Shown: positions 1-7,299 of the stretch, piece after piece
Layout of the letters: every line of letters starts with the position of its first letter
Numbering within the stretch: position 1 is the stretch's first letter
Origin: Nocardia terrae
GTDB lineage: Bacteria > Actinomycetota > Actinomycetes > Mycobacteriales > Mycobacteriaceae
Length of the DNA stretch: 64,000 bases
Assembly: GCF_009760405.1 (NCBI RefSeq)
Contig: NZ_WRPP01000007.1
Location: 372,001 to 436,000 of the forward strand
Direction of reading: 5' to 3'
Program-made: the position numbers and the translations under genes
The notes under the pieces: generated by a model
Database searches by the model: none
The model's input: the letters and a program-made list of their open reading frames with translations, nothing else
What the model was told of the DNA's origin: nothing

Positions 1-27
1 TAGCTCTTTTGGTCGTGGAAGGTATCA

Positions 28-51
28 GTCTACGGTTCTACCGTTCGAGAC
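28..51 (+). promoter_or_regulatory. Inverted repeats just upstream of the MFS exporter start (possible operator)
   Basis: The 24 bases directly before the ATG begin with GTCT and end with AGAC, and hold an inner inverted repeat ACGGT-TCT-ACCGT at 32-44. The two dyads are not concentric. The position overlaps where a leader or promoter would lie, so a repressor site for the exporter is plausible. The upstream flank lies outside the window, so a divergent regulator cannot be checked. Confidence 0.3.
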
Positions 52-1449
52 ATGACCGCGTTGCACCTTTCTTCCCGTCCCGAATCCGCCACCACCCCGA
101 GCAATCCCTGGATCACGCTGGTGGCCGTCACAGGCGGCCAATTCCTGGCGGTGCTGTCCACCACGGTGATCAGCGTGGCGCTGCCGACCATCGGCCGTGA
201 ACTGCACGCCGATGCCACGGCCACCGAGTGGATCGTCAATTCCTATGTCCTGGTCTACGCCAGCCTGCTCATGCTCAGCGGCGGACTCGGCGACCGTTAC
301 GGCCGCAAGGGCATCTTCCTCACCGGTATGGCGACCTTCGCCCTCGGCGCACTGATCGCGGGCTTGGCATCGAACATCCCGATGCTGTTGGTGGGCCGCG
401 TCATTCAGGGCATCGGCCCTGCGTTGCTGGTGCCCACCAGCCTCGCGGTCGTTCGCTCCGCCTTCCCGAACGAGCGTGAGCGGGCGGTCGCGATCGGGGC
501 GTGGTCGACCTCGTCCGGTCTGGCACTGGCCGTGGGACCGATCCTGGGCGGTGTTGTCGTCACCGGGCTGGGCTGGCGGTGGGTCCTGCTGTTGAATGTG
601 CCGCTGGTCGCGGTGTTCGCGACGGTGGCCGCACACATAGTGCCGCGCTTGCCACGCACCCTGGCGGCCGGTCGATTCGATTGGCAGGGTGCGGTTTTGA
701 CCGCGACGGCGGTGGCCGCGCTGTCCTTCGGATTGATCGAAGGCCGCGAGCAGGGTTGGACCTCCGCGACGATTCTGGGTGCGTTCGCGCTTGCCATCCT
801 TGCCGGGCTGGTTTTCGTGGGTTGGGAACGGCGGCACAGTGATCCGCTGGTGGACCTTGCTCTGTTCGGCAATCGCGCCTTCGCCGCCGCGAATCTGGCC
901 GGGGCCGTGGCCTTCTTCGCCTTCGTTGGACTGATCGTCTACCTGAGCGCGTATTTTCAGCAGGTGCAGGGACATTCGGCGATCCGAGCCGGACTCGACG
1001 TCTGCTCCGTCGGTGTGGCGTTCGCGCTCGCGACCCCGATCTCCGGGCGACTCGTCGGCCGGTGCGGACCGCGATTGCCCATGGTGACGGGACTGGCGCT
1101 CGGCGGTCTGGCCGTCGTGGGCCTGCTGAGTATGCGGTCGGACTCCGGCATCGGCTCCCTCTGGTGGATCCTCGCGGTGGGCGGCTTCGGCCTCGGACTG
1201 TGTCTGACCCCGATGACAGCGACCGCGCTCGCCGCCGTGCACCCGCATCGCGCTGGGATGGCGTCCTCGATCCACAACGCCCTGCGGCAGGTCGGCCAGG
1301 TGCTCGGGGTCGCCGTGCTGGGGGCGCTGGCCTACTCCGGGCCCGTGTTGAGCATGGCCGGTCTGCACCACGCTTTCGCGGTCGCGGGCGGCTCGCTGCT
1401 GGTCATGGCCGTGATCGCGGCGCTCGCCCTGCGGGTCGAGGCGCGGTGA
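52..1449 (+). CDS. MFS drug exporter, DHA2 (EmrB/QacA-like) family
   Basis: A predicted 465-residue inner-membrane drug:proton antiporter. The chain is almost wholly hydrophobic helices, and its length fits the 14-helix DHA2 family. Motif D1-like TTVISVALP lies near residue 40, motif A GGLGDRYGRKG near residue 78, and motif C (AVGPILGGV) near residue 160, all typical of multidrug exporters. The substrate cannot be read from sequence. ATG at 52 was chosen because it gives the standard short cytoplasmic N-terminus; no strong Shine-Dalgarno is visible, and an inverted repeat sits immediately upstream. The next gene starts 70 bp downstream on the same strand but has an unrelated function. It is only distantly related to the second DHA2 exporter at 3977-5473. 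Confidence 0.88.
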   Translation: MTALHLSSRPESATTPSNPWITLVAVTGGQFLAVLSTTVISVALPTIGRELHADATATEWIVNSYVLVYASLLMLSGGLGDRYGRKGIFLTGMATFALGALIAGLASNIPMLLVGRVIQGIGPALLVPTSLAVVRSAFPNERERAVAIGAWSTSSGLALAVGPILGGVVVTGLGWRWVLLLNVPLVAVFATVAAHIVPRLPRTLAAGRFDWQGAVLTATAVAALSFGLIEGREQGWTSATILGAFALAILAGLVFVGWERRHSDPLVDLALFGNRAFAAANLAGAVAFFAFVGLIVYLSAYFQQVQGHSAIRAGLDVCSVGVAFALATPISGRLVGRCGPRLPMVTGLALGGLAVVGLLSMRSDSGIGSLWWILAVGGFGLGLCLTPMTATALAAVHPHRAGMASSIHNALRQVGQVLGVAVLGALAYSGPVLSMAGLHHAFAVAGGSLLVMAVIAALALRVEAR

Positions 1450-1518
1450 AACCGGGTGTCATGCTTCCGTAATTCTTCGAACCGGTTCACGGGCCGGCCC
1501 TCGCAGTAGGGTCGGTTT

Positions 1519-3042
1519 GTGGCCGATCGTGGAGTACGGATGGCCGGCGGTGTGGTCGCCGGCGGGGTCACGCTCGGCGTGGCCGAATTGGTGTCGTTGC
1601 TGGTCAGCCCGGACAGCACGCCACTGGAGGCGGTGGGCGGATGGATCGTCGACCATACGCCGGACGGGTTCCGGGAATGGGTTATCGGACTGGTCGGGAC
1701 GAACGACAAGCTGTTGCTGTTCGTCTCGATGGGTGTGGTCGCCGTCGCGCTGGCGGTAGCGGCCGGACTGGTCGAGCAGGTGCGGCGGCCCTTCGGGTCG
1801 GCGCTGTTCGCGGTCTTCGGTCTGCTGTCCACCGTGGCGGCGCTGGGGCGGCCGAATGCCGCGTGGACCTGGGCGCTGCCGTCGCTGATCGGCGTGGTGG
1901 CCGGAATCCTGATGCTGCGCAGTCTGATCGAGAAGATCACCGCCCTCGATGAGGTGGCCGCCGACGACCTTCCGACCGAACGCCGCCAGGTGATGCGCGG
2001 TCTGGCCATCGCGGGCGGGCTGGCGCTGGTCGGCGGGGTGGCCGGACGCATCATCGGACTGCGCTCGCGCGATGTCTCGGCCGAGCGCGCCGATGTGCAA
2101 CTGCCGACGCCGACCGGTCCCGAACCGTCGGTGGAACCCGGTGCGGATCTGAAGATTCCGGGTCTGACGCCCTACCTCACCTCGAACTCCGGCTTCTACC
2201 GCATCGACACCGCGCTCACCGTTCCGCAGGTCAGCAAGGACGACTGGTCACTGCGCATCCACGGCATGGTCGACCGCGAAATCCGTTTGAGCTACGCCGA
2301 TCTCACCGCCAAGACGCCCATCGAGCGCCTGGTCACCCTGTGCTGCGTCTCCAATCCCGTCGGCGGCGACCTGATCGGCAACGCCCGCTGGCTCGGGTAC
2401 CGGCTCGACGAACTGATCAACGCGGCCGGACCGCATCCCGACGCCGACATGGTCCTGTCCCGCAGCGCCGACGGCTTCACCGCGGGCAGCCCGCTGGCCG
2501 TGCTGCTGGACGGCCGCGACGCCATGCTGGCCGTCGGCATGAACGGCGAACCGCTGCCCACCGCGCACGGCTATCCCGCCCGGCTGGTGGTGCCCGGCCT
2601 CTACGGCTACGTGTCGGCCACCAAGTGGGTGACCGAACTGGAGATCACCAGATTCGATCGCGCCGAGGCGTTCTGGACCAAGCGCGGCTGGTCGGCCAAG
2701 GGGCCGATCAAGACCGAATGCCGCATCGACACGCCGCGCGGGGGCACCCACGCGCCCGGCAAGATCACCATCGCGGGCGTGGCCTGGGCCCAGCATCGCG
2801 GGATCAAGGGCGTGGAAGTCCGCATCGACCAAGGGGACTGGCAGCCCGCGCGGCTGGCCGTGGCCCCCTCCATCGACACCTGGGTGCAGTGGGCCTTCGA
2901 CTGGGACGCCACCGGCAACGGCCCGCACACCATCCGCGCCCGCGCCACCGACGGCACGGGGGAGACCCAGACCGACCAGGATCAGGACGTCGTGCCCGAC
3001 GGCGCGACCGGATATCCCTCGCTCACAGTGCGAATCGGCTGA
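1519..3042 (+). CDS. Membrane-anchored molybdopterin-dependent oxidoreductase (sulfite oxidase/YedY-like)
   Basis: A predicted 507-residue protein. Four to five transmembrane helices fill roughly residues 10-185, and a soluble molybdopterin-binding domain of the SUOX family follows. The likely Mo-ligand cysteine lies in TLCCVSNPVGGDLIGNARW near residue 275. The last 110 residues resemble the Ig-like Mo-co dimerisation domain. The soluble part probably faces outward, with the membrane part acting as anchor or electron conduit; this is inference from the family. Substrate is unknown; sulfite, sulfoxide or protein methionine sulfoxide are all possible. Start is GTG 1519; an in-frame ATG at 1540 is an alternative. 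No dedicated partner or cofactor gene lies nearby. Confidence 0.86.
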   Translation: MADRGVRMAGGVVAGGVTLGVAELVSLLVSPDSTPLEAVGGWIVDHTPDGFREWVIGLVGTNDKLLLFVSMGVVAVALAVAAGLVEQVRRPFGSALFAVFGLLSTVAALGRPNAAWTWALPSLIGVVAGILMLRSLIEKITALDEVAADDLPTERRQVMRGLAIAGGLALVGGVAGRIIGLRSRDVSAERADVQLPTPTGPEPSVEPGADLKIPGLTPYLTSNSGFYRIDTALTVPQVSKDDWSLRIHGMVDREIRLSYADLTAKTPIERLVTLCCVSNPVGGDLIGNARWLGYRLDELINAAGPHPDADMVLSRSADGFTAGSPLAVLLDGRDAMLAVGMNGEPLPTAHGYPARLVVPGLYGYVSATKWVTELEITRFDRAEAFWTKRGWSAKGPIKTECRIDTPRGGTHAPGKITIAGVAWAQHRGIKGVEVRIDQGDWQPARLAVAPSIDTWVQWAFDWDATGNGPHTIRARATDGTGETQTDQDQDVVPDGATGYPSLTVRIG

Positions 3043-3072
3043 CCCTCGCCCCGCCGGAACACAGGCATCCGC

Positions 3073-3147
3073 CGTCATTCCGGCATGCGTGCGGCCGGAA
3101 TCCACCACCCTGGCGTGGATCCCGGCCGAGAACACGCCGGGATGACG
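3073..3147. repeat. 75-bp dispersed imperfect palindrome, copy A
   Basis: An imperfect palindrome of 33-bp arms around a 9-bp centre. The outer arms are CGTCATTCCGGC (3073-3084) and GCCGGGATGACG (3136-3147); the inner arms are GGCCGGAATCCAC and GTGGATCCCGGCC. Four relatives of exactly the same length occur at 13220-13294, 26095-26169, 33358-33432 and 36490-36564. This copy lies between the oxidoreductase gene and the first Uma2 gene. No coding function is evident. The structure resembles REP/MITE-type intergenic elements. Confidence 0.85.
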
Positions 3148-3277
3148 GTGCGGGCCGCGGCGCGCCGATGCTGCGCGGGCGAAAGTTCCGAACGGCCTTT
3201 TTGTCGGCGCGCGCGGTTTAGTATCGGCGCGGCAGTCGTCGCCCAGCCCGCCCGAGCCAGGAGTCGAGGGAGCGCGC

Positions 3278-3898
3278 ATGTCCGGAGTACTCGAATGGGC
3301 GCGGGCGGAAAACCTGCAGCCCGAACCGATCACGCTCGACGTCTGGAAGAAGCTGCCCCGCGACTTCTGCCGACTCGTCGAGGTCGTGAACGGCGATGTG
3401 GTGCGCGCCGAAACGCCACCGCTACCGCATCGCAATGCCGCGCGCCGCCTGGCCTCCATGCTCGAGGCGGCCGCCGAAACCCACATGAGCCGATACAACG
3501 ACGGCTGGCTCTACGTGGGCGTCGACCAGGACGTGCTGCTGTGGGAACACCCGCGGCTCACCGTCCGCCGCCCGGACGTGGTCCTGTTCGCCTGCGCCCC
3601 AGCCGATGTCGGGCCCCTGCAGGCCCCGCGGGTGAAGATCGCCATCGAGGTGGTGTCCCCGGCCACCGAACGCGTTGACACCGCCGACAAACAGGCCGAG
3701 TACGCGCTGGCCGGAATCCCTTGGTACTGGCTGGTCTACATGGATCGGGACCGGGTGCACGCCATCCAGACCCACGTCCTGGTGCTCGGCCACTATCGGC
3801 CGCACCGCCGCCTGGATCCCTTCGTGGGCGAGACCGTGATGGACATGCCCATCGAGATCCGCATCGACTGGACCCGCCTCATCGGCCTGATCCTCTGA
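3278..3898 (+). CDS. Uma2-family (DUF820) restriction-endonuclease-like protein, copy 1
   Basis: A 206-residue protein of the Uma2/DUF820 family, which adopts the PD-(D/E)XK nuclease fold; its biological role is poorly known. The expected catalytic positions are visible: the Asp of RRPDVV near residue 106, the Glu of IAIEVVSP near residue 125 and the Lys of DKQAEYALAG near residue 142, followed by the family motif IPWYWLV. A near-twin sits at 6405-7031, with the PadR/MFS pair between them. The start ATG 3278 follows a purine-rich stretch and matches the paralogue's N-terminus. Nuclease activity is inferred from the fold only. Confidence 0.85.
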   Translation: MSGVLEWARAENLQPEPITLDVWKKLPRDFCRLVEVVNGDVVRAETPPLPHRNAARRLASMLEAAAETHMSRYNDGWLYVGVDQDVLLWEHPRLTVRRPDVVLFACAPADVGPLQAPRVKIAIEVVSPATERVDTADKQAEYALAGIPWYWLVYMDRDRVHAIQTHVLVLGHYRPHRRLDPFVGETVMDMPIEIRIDWTRLIGLIL

Positions 3899-3908
3899 CG
3901 AAACGACG

Positions 3909-3948
3909 AAGCGCTGCCCACCGGGAGAGCCCGGCGGACAGCGCTTTT
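3909..3948. terminator. Bidirectional intrinsic terminator between Uma2 copy 1 and the MFS exporter
   Basis: A long hairpin lies between convergent genes. AAGCGCTG (3909-3916) pairs with CAGCGCTT (3939-3946), continued by CC/GG and CCGGG/CCCGG with two mismatches and an AGAG loop. A T-run follows on the plus strand and an A-run precedes it, so it can act in both directions. Confidence 0.85.
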
Positions 3949-3976
3949 CGATCAGTACGTCCCGATCGGACTCTGA

Positions 3977-5473
3977 TCAGTGCGCCCCGATATCGGCCTT
4001 GGCCATATCGTTGGCCGGGCCGCCCGCCGACTTGCCGTACCCGATGAACAGCGCCGAGGCGACGACGCCGATCAACAGGATCAGCGCGGGCAGATACATG
4101 GACTGGCTCAGCGCGGTGCTGATCTTCTCCAGGAGCGGATCACGCACCAGCGCGGGCAGATCGTGCAGGCTCTTGCCGCCCGCGCCCTCGCCGATCGGAC
4201 CGCTCTGCAGGCCCTGCGCCGAGATGCGCGCCGTCAGCAGCGCGGAGATGGCGGCCGAACCCAGCACCGAGCCGACCTGACGGGTGGTGTTGTAGATGCC
4301 CGCGCCCGCACCGGCCTGCTGTACCGGCAGGTTGTGGGTGGCGGTGGTGCCCAGCGGCGCCCAGATGCAGGCATTGGCGATACCCGCGAGGCCGCCGACG
4401 ATCATGAAGATCGCGATCGAGCCGTCCGGCTTCATGAGCGCGGCGAAGCCGAACAGCGTCGCCGAGAAGAGTGCGAAGCCGATGGTCGGGATGATGCGCG
4501 GCGGCGTCTTGTCCGAGATCTTGCCGATGATCGGCGCGAAGATACCGGTCAGGATGGCCATCGGCGCGAACACCAGGGCCGAGCGGGTCGGCGTCAGCCC
4601 GTGCACCTGCTGCAGGTAGAAGTAGGCGGGCACGAACACGCCCGTCACCGCCGCGCCCATGGACGCGATGGCCACATTGCCCAGCGCGAAGTTGCGGTCC
4701 TTGAACAGGCTCAGCGGCACCAGCGGCTCACCGGTATTGCGCGCCTGATTGACCACGAACAGCCCCAGCACCACCAGACCGGCGACGATCATCGCCCAGA
4801 TCCAGGCGTCCCAGTGGTGGGTGTTGCCTTCCTGAATACCGAAGACCAGCAGGAACATGCCGATCGCCGAGAGCGCCACACCGACCAGGTCGAACTTGTG
4901 CTCGTGCGTGGGCAGCGACGGGACCAGCCAGAACGCCAACCCGAAGGCGACGATGCCGATCGGCACGTTCACGTAGAAGATCCACTGCCAGCCCTGCCAG
5001 TCCACCAGCACGCCGCCCAGGATCGGGCCGACCAGGGTGGCCAGTCCGGCCACGCCGCCCCACAGGCCCATGGCCGCGCCGCGCTTGTCCGGCGGGAAGG
5101 TCCGCATGATGACGGCCATGGTCTGCGGCGTCATGAGCGCCGCGCCCAGGCCCTGCACGGCGCGGGCCGCGATCAGCATATTGATGCTGGTCGACTCGGC
5201 GCACCACAGCGAGGCCAGGGTGAAGACGGTCAGGCCGATCAGATAGATGTTCTTGGGGCCGAAGCGGTCTCCGAGCCGGCCGGTCACCAGCAGCGGCACC
5301 GCGTAGGTCAACAGGTAGGCCGAGGTGACCCAGATGACCTGGGAGACATCGGCGTTGAGATCCTTCATGATCGCCGGATTGGCCACCGCGACGATGGTCA
5401 TATCCAGCAGGATCATGAAGAACCCGACGACCAGGGCGTATAGCCCCAGCCACGGATTGCGTTGAGTGTTCAT
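3977..5473 (-). CDS. MFS drug exporter, DHA2 (EmrB/QacA-like) family, downstream of PadR
   Basis: A predicted 498-residue, 14-helix inner-membrane drug antiporter. The first helix carries the DHA2 motif LDMTIVAVANPAI, motif A is TGRLGDRFGPKN near residue 66, and motif C is LATLVGPILGGVL near residue 150. The ATG at 5473 is preceded by AGGA at a 10-nt spacing. It lies 85 bp downstream of the padR-type gene on the same strand, so the two probably form one transcript controlled by the palindrome at 6272-6289. The usual logic of such pairs is that drug binding to PadR relieves repression of repressor and pump together; that is inference here. Transcription ends in the hairpin at 3909-3948. Confidence 0.9.
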   Translation of the reverse strand: MNTQRNPWLGLYALVVGFFMILLDMTIVAVANPAIMKDLNADVSQVIWVTSAYLLTYAVPLLVTGRLGDRFGPKNIYLIGLTVFTLASLWCAESTSINMLIAARAVQGLGAALMTPQTMAVIMRTFPPDKRGAAMGLWGGVAGLATLVGPILGGVLVDWQGWQWIFYVNVPIGIVAFGLAFWLVPSLPTHEHKFDLVGVALSAIGMFLLVFGIQEGNTHHWDAWIWAMIVAGLVVLGLFVVNQARNTGEPLVPLSLFKDRNFALGNVAIASMGAAVTGVFVPAYFYLQQVHGLTPTRSALVFAPMAILTGIFAPIIGKISDKTPPRIIPTIGFALFSATLFGFAALMKPDGSIAIFMIVGGLAGIANACIWAPLGTTATHNLPVQQAGAGAGIYNTTRQVGSVLGSAAISALLTARISAQGLQSGPIGEGAGGKSLHDLPALVRDPLLEKISTALSQSMYLPALILLIGVVASALFIGYGKSAGGPANDMAKADIGAH

Positions 5474-5558
5474 GAATTCCGATTCCTGTCTCGGAAGGGC
5501 GGCCGCGGGCGGCTACCGGGAAAGAATGTGAGGGGCGAACCGCTGGGGCGGTGGTGAG

Positions 5559-6251
5559 TTATCGGGCACCACCCCTCCGGACGGTGGCGATGTCCTCTTC
5601 GGTGAGGCCCGCGGCCCAGTCGGAGCCCATCGTCTCGGCGGGCCGGATGCGGCGCTCGCCGGTGTCGGCGCAGAAGTCCTCCCAATCCAGCTCACCGCTC
5701 TGCAGTTCGGCGATGAAGCCGTGCAGCCATTGGGCCTCCGCGGCCTGGAGCGCACGGATGTATTCGACCTCGATCCAGAAGCGCCGCGGCACCTGCCGGG
5801 ACAGGACCATCCCGCGGAGCGCGTCGAGCTCGGCGATCCGGCTCTCGATCCAGGTGACGCGTTCGCGCACGAGCGCGACGACATCGTCCACGGGAAGATT
5901 GTGCGCCTCGGCCAGGGCCACCGGAAAAATCGGGTACTCGTTCACCGGCTGCCGCAGGATCTCCGCGACCCGGCTGCGCAAGGCTTCCCGACCTGCGGGT
6001 TCGATCCGATAGGTGGTTCGTTCCGGCCGATTCCCGGCCCGGTCGGTGCCTTCGGCGACGACCAGTCGCTGCTCGGCCAGCCGGGCCACGGTGTGGTACA
6101 GCGAACCGGGTTTGATCTTGACCAGTTCGTCCTCGTGCCGGTGCAGGGCCACCTGATACATCTCGTACGGATGCATCGGGCGTTCTTCGAGCAGGGCCAG
6201 CACCGCGATCGCCAAGGGCGTCAGCGTGGGTACCGCCTGCTTTCCGATCAT
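5559..6251 (-). CDS. PadR-family transcriptional repressor
   Basis: A 230-residue regulator. The N-terminal winged-helix DNA-binding domain (about residues 10-85) carries the PadR hallmarks: a first helix LAIAVLALLEERPMHPYEM and the recognition region KIKPGSLYHTVARLAEQ. A C-terminal helical dimerisation region of the Vir_act_alpha_C type rich in R, E and W follows. The start at 6251 was chosen because GGAGGAGG lies 5 nt upstream and the protein then begins MIGKQAV; longer readings would run into the operator. A perfect 18-bp palindrome lies 20 bp upstream, suggesting autoregulation, and the MFS exporter gene lies immediately downstream. The target drug is unknown. Confidence 0.92.
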   Translation of the reverse strand: MIGKQAVPTLTPLAIAVLALLEERPMHPYEMYQVALHRHEDELVKIKPGSLYHTVARLAEQRLVVAEGTDRAGNRPERTTYRIEPAGREALRSRVAEILRQPVNEYPIFPVALAEAHNLPVDDVVALVRERVTWIESRIAELDALRGMVLSRQVPRRFWIEVEYIRALQAAEAQWLHGFIAELQSGELDWEDFCADTGERRIRPAETMGSDWAAGLTEEDIATVRRGGAR

Positions 6252-6271
6252 CGCCGCCTCCTCCGTGCCAA

Positions 6272-6289
6272 ATATTCCACGTGGAATAT
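6272..6289. promoter_or_regulatory. Perfect 18-bp palindrome, likely PadR operator
   Basis: ATATTCCACGTGGAATAT is a perfect 18-bp palindrome located 20 bp upstream of the padR-type start codon, in the gap between padR and the divergent second Uma2 gene. Its AT-rich ends and placement suit a homodimeric repressor site covering the promoter of the padR-MFS operon. Binding is inferred. Confidence 0.72.
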
Positions 6290-6404
6290 ACGACGCGGAA
6301 CATGCCTTGCACAACCCCGCGACCACATCACCGCGGTCAGTCCAGCCGCCGGATTTGCGCTATAGGATCGTGCTGTCATCAGCGGGCTGGGCGAGGAGCG
6401 CACC

Positions 6405-7031
6405 ATGTCTGAAGTGTTCCAATGGGCGCGGGAGGAAAATCTCCAGCCCGAGCCGATTACGGTCGAGATCTGGAAGAAGCTGCCCGAAGAGTTCTGTCGT
6501 TTGGTCGAGGTCGAGAACGGCCAGGCAGTGCGGGCGGAATCGCCAATCCGGCAGCATCAGACCGCCCAACGTAGGCTTGCGGAGATGCTCGATGCGGCCG
6601 TGGCCGCCTACATCGACCAGTACCACGGTGATTGTCTGGACTTGAATACCGACTTCGATGTGCTGCTGTGGGAAATGCCGCGAACTACGATCAGACGCCC
6701 GGATGTGGCTGTTTTCGACTGTGCGCCCGACGAACTTCGTCCACTCCCCGCGTCCCTGGTGAAGCTGGCCATCGAAATCCTCTCGCCCGGAACCGAGAAC
6801 GTCGATCTCGTGGTGAAGAAGGCGGAATACGCCAGGGCTGGTATTCCCTGGTATTGGATCGTCACACTCGGCGACAATCGCGTACAGATGATCGAGATCT
6901 ATGTGCTCGACCACGTGCTCGAACAGTATCGGCCGTTTCGGAAGCTCGTTCCGGAGGAGCAGCCGGCTGTGGTCGAACTGCCCATGGAGATCACGATCGA
7001 TTGGAGTCGGCTCAGCGTGTTGACGCGCTGA
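6405..7031 (+). CDS. Uma2-family (DUF820) restriction-endonuclease-like protein, copy 2
   Basis: A 208-residue paralogue of the protein at 3278-3898. The N-termini are nearly superposable (EWARAENLQPEPITLDVWKK against QWAREENLQPEPITVEIWKK). The PD-(D/E)XK-type positions are kept: Asp in IRRPDVAVFD, Glu in LAIEILSPG and Lys in VVKKAEYARAG, followed by IPWYWIV. The family is expanded in Nocardia-like and other multicellular bacteria, and its role is not settled. It is divergent from padR, with the padR operator in the shared intergenic region. Compared with copy 1, it uses slightly less GC-rich third positions. Confidence 0.85.
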   Translation: MSEVFQWAREENLQPEPITVEIWKKLPEEFCRLVEVENGQAVRAESPIRQHQTAQRRLAEMLDAAVAAYIDQYHGDCLDLNTDFDVLLWEMPRTTIRRPDVAVFDCAPDELRPLPASLVKLAIEILSPGTENVDLVVKKAEYARAGIPWYWIVTLGDNRVQMIEIYVLDHVLEQYRPFRKLVPEEQPAVVELPMEITIDWSRLSVLTR

Positions 7032-7089
7032 CGGCTACGGTCCGCACACGTCTGCATCCCGAAACCGCTGCGCGTCAAGGGTTTCACGG

Positions 7090-7243
7090 TGCCGCGACCA
7101 CCTCTACCTGCCCGTCTCGCCCAAGCTACCGGCGCAAGCCGCATCATGCTCTTCGCGGACCGGCCCGTCGCACCAGCACAGCCTTCTATCAGCGCTTCGG
7201 CTTCCGGCCGCTGGATGACTACAGCAGCTATCGCCTCGGGTGA
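7090..7243 (+). pseudogene. Relic of a GNAT acetyltransferase C-terminus, frameshifted
   Basis: Two pieces of a GNAT-like C-terminus can be read in different frames. The first gives ARLAQATGASRIMLFADRP, like the acetyl-CoA-binding helix and following strand. The second gives STAFYQRFGFRPLDDYSSYR and then a stop at 7243, matching the family's FYxRxGF signature. A frame change is needed near 7165-7175, and no start or N-terminal half is found upstream, where the Uma2 gene ends. It looks like a decayed gene end. Confidence is limited by the short length. Confidence 0.45.
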
Positions 7244-7249
7244 AACGGC

Positions 7250-7284
7250 GCGGGGCCGGATCTCGGTGAGAGATCCGGCCCCGC
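7250..7284 (-). terminator. Hairpin terminator downstream of kgd
   Basis: GCGGGGCCGGATCTC (7250-7264) and GAGATCCGGCCCCGC (7270-7284) form a perfect 15-bp stem with a 5-nt loop, 16 bp after the kgd stop codon. The T-run is weak on either strand, as is common for actinobacterial terminators. Confidence 0.7.
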
Positions 7285-7299
7285 ACTGGGATTCGGTGA

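Noticed and set aside
25..1371. Long minus-strand open frame opposite the first MFS gene
   Set aside because: It is a shadow of GC-rich coding on the plus strand: the product is Arg/Gln/His-rich with no domain, while the plus-strand frame is a clear exporter.
1479..1488. GAACCGGTTC palindrome before the molybdopterin oxidoreductase
   Set aside because: A 10-bp palindrome is common by chance in GC-rich DNA, and no second copy or regulator is near.
3073..3147. The 75-bp repeat as a simple transcription terminator
   Set aside because: Copies lie in mixed contexts, including inside a gene, and lack T-runs; real terminators are seen separately nearby.
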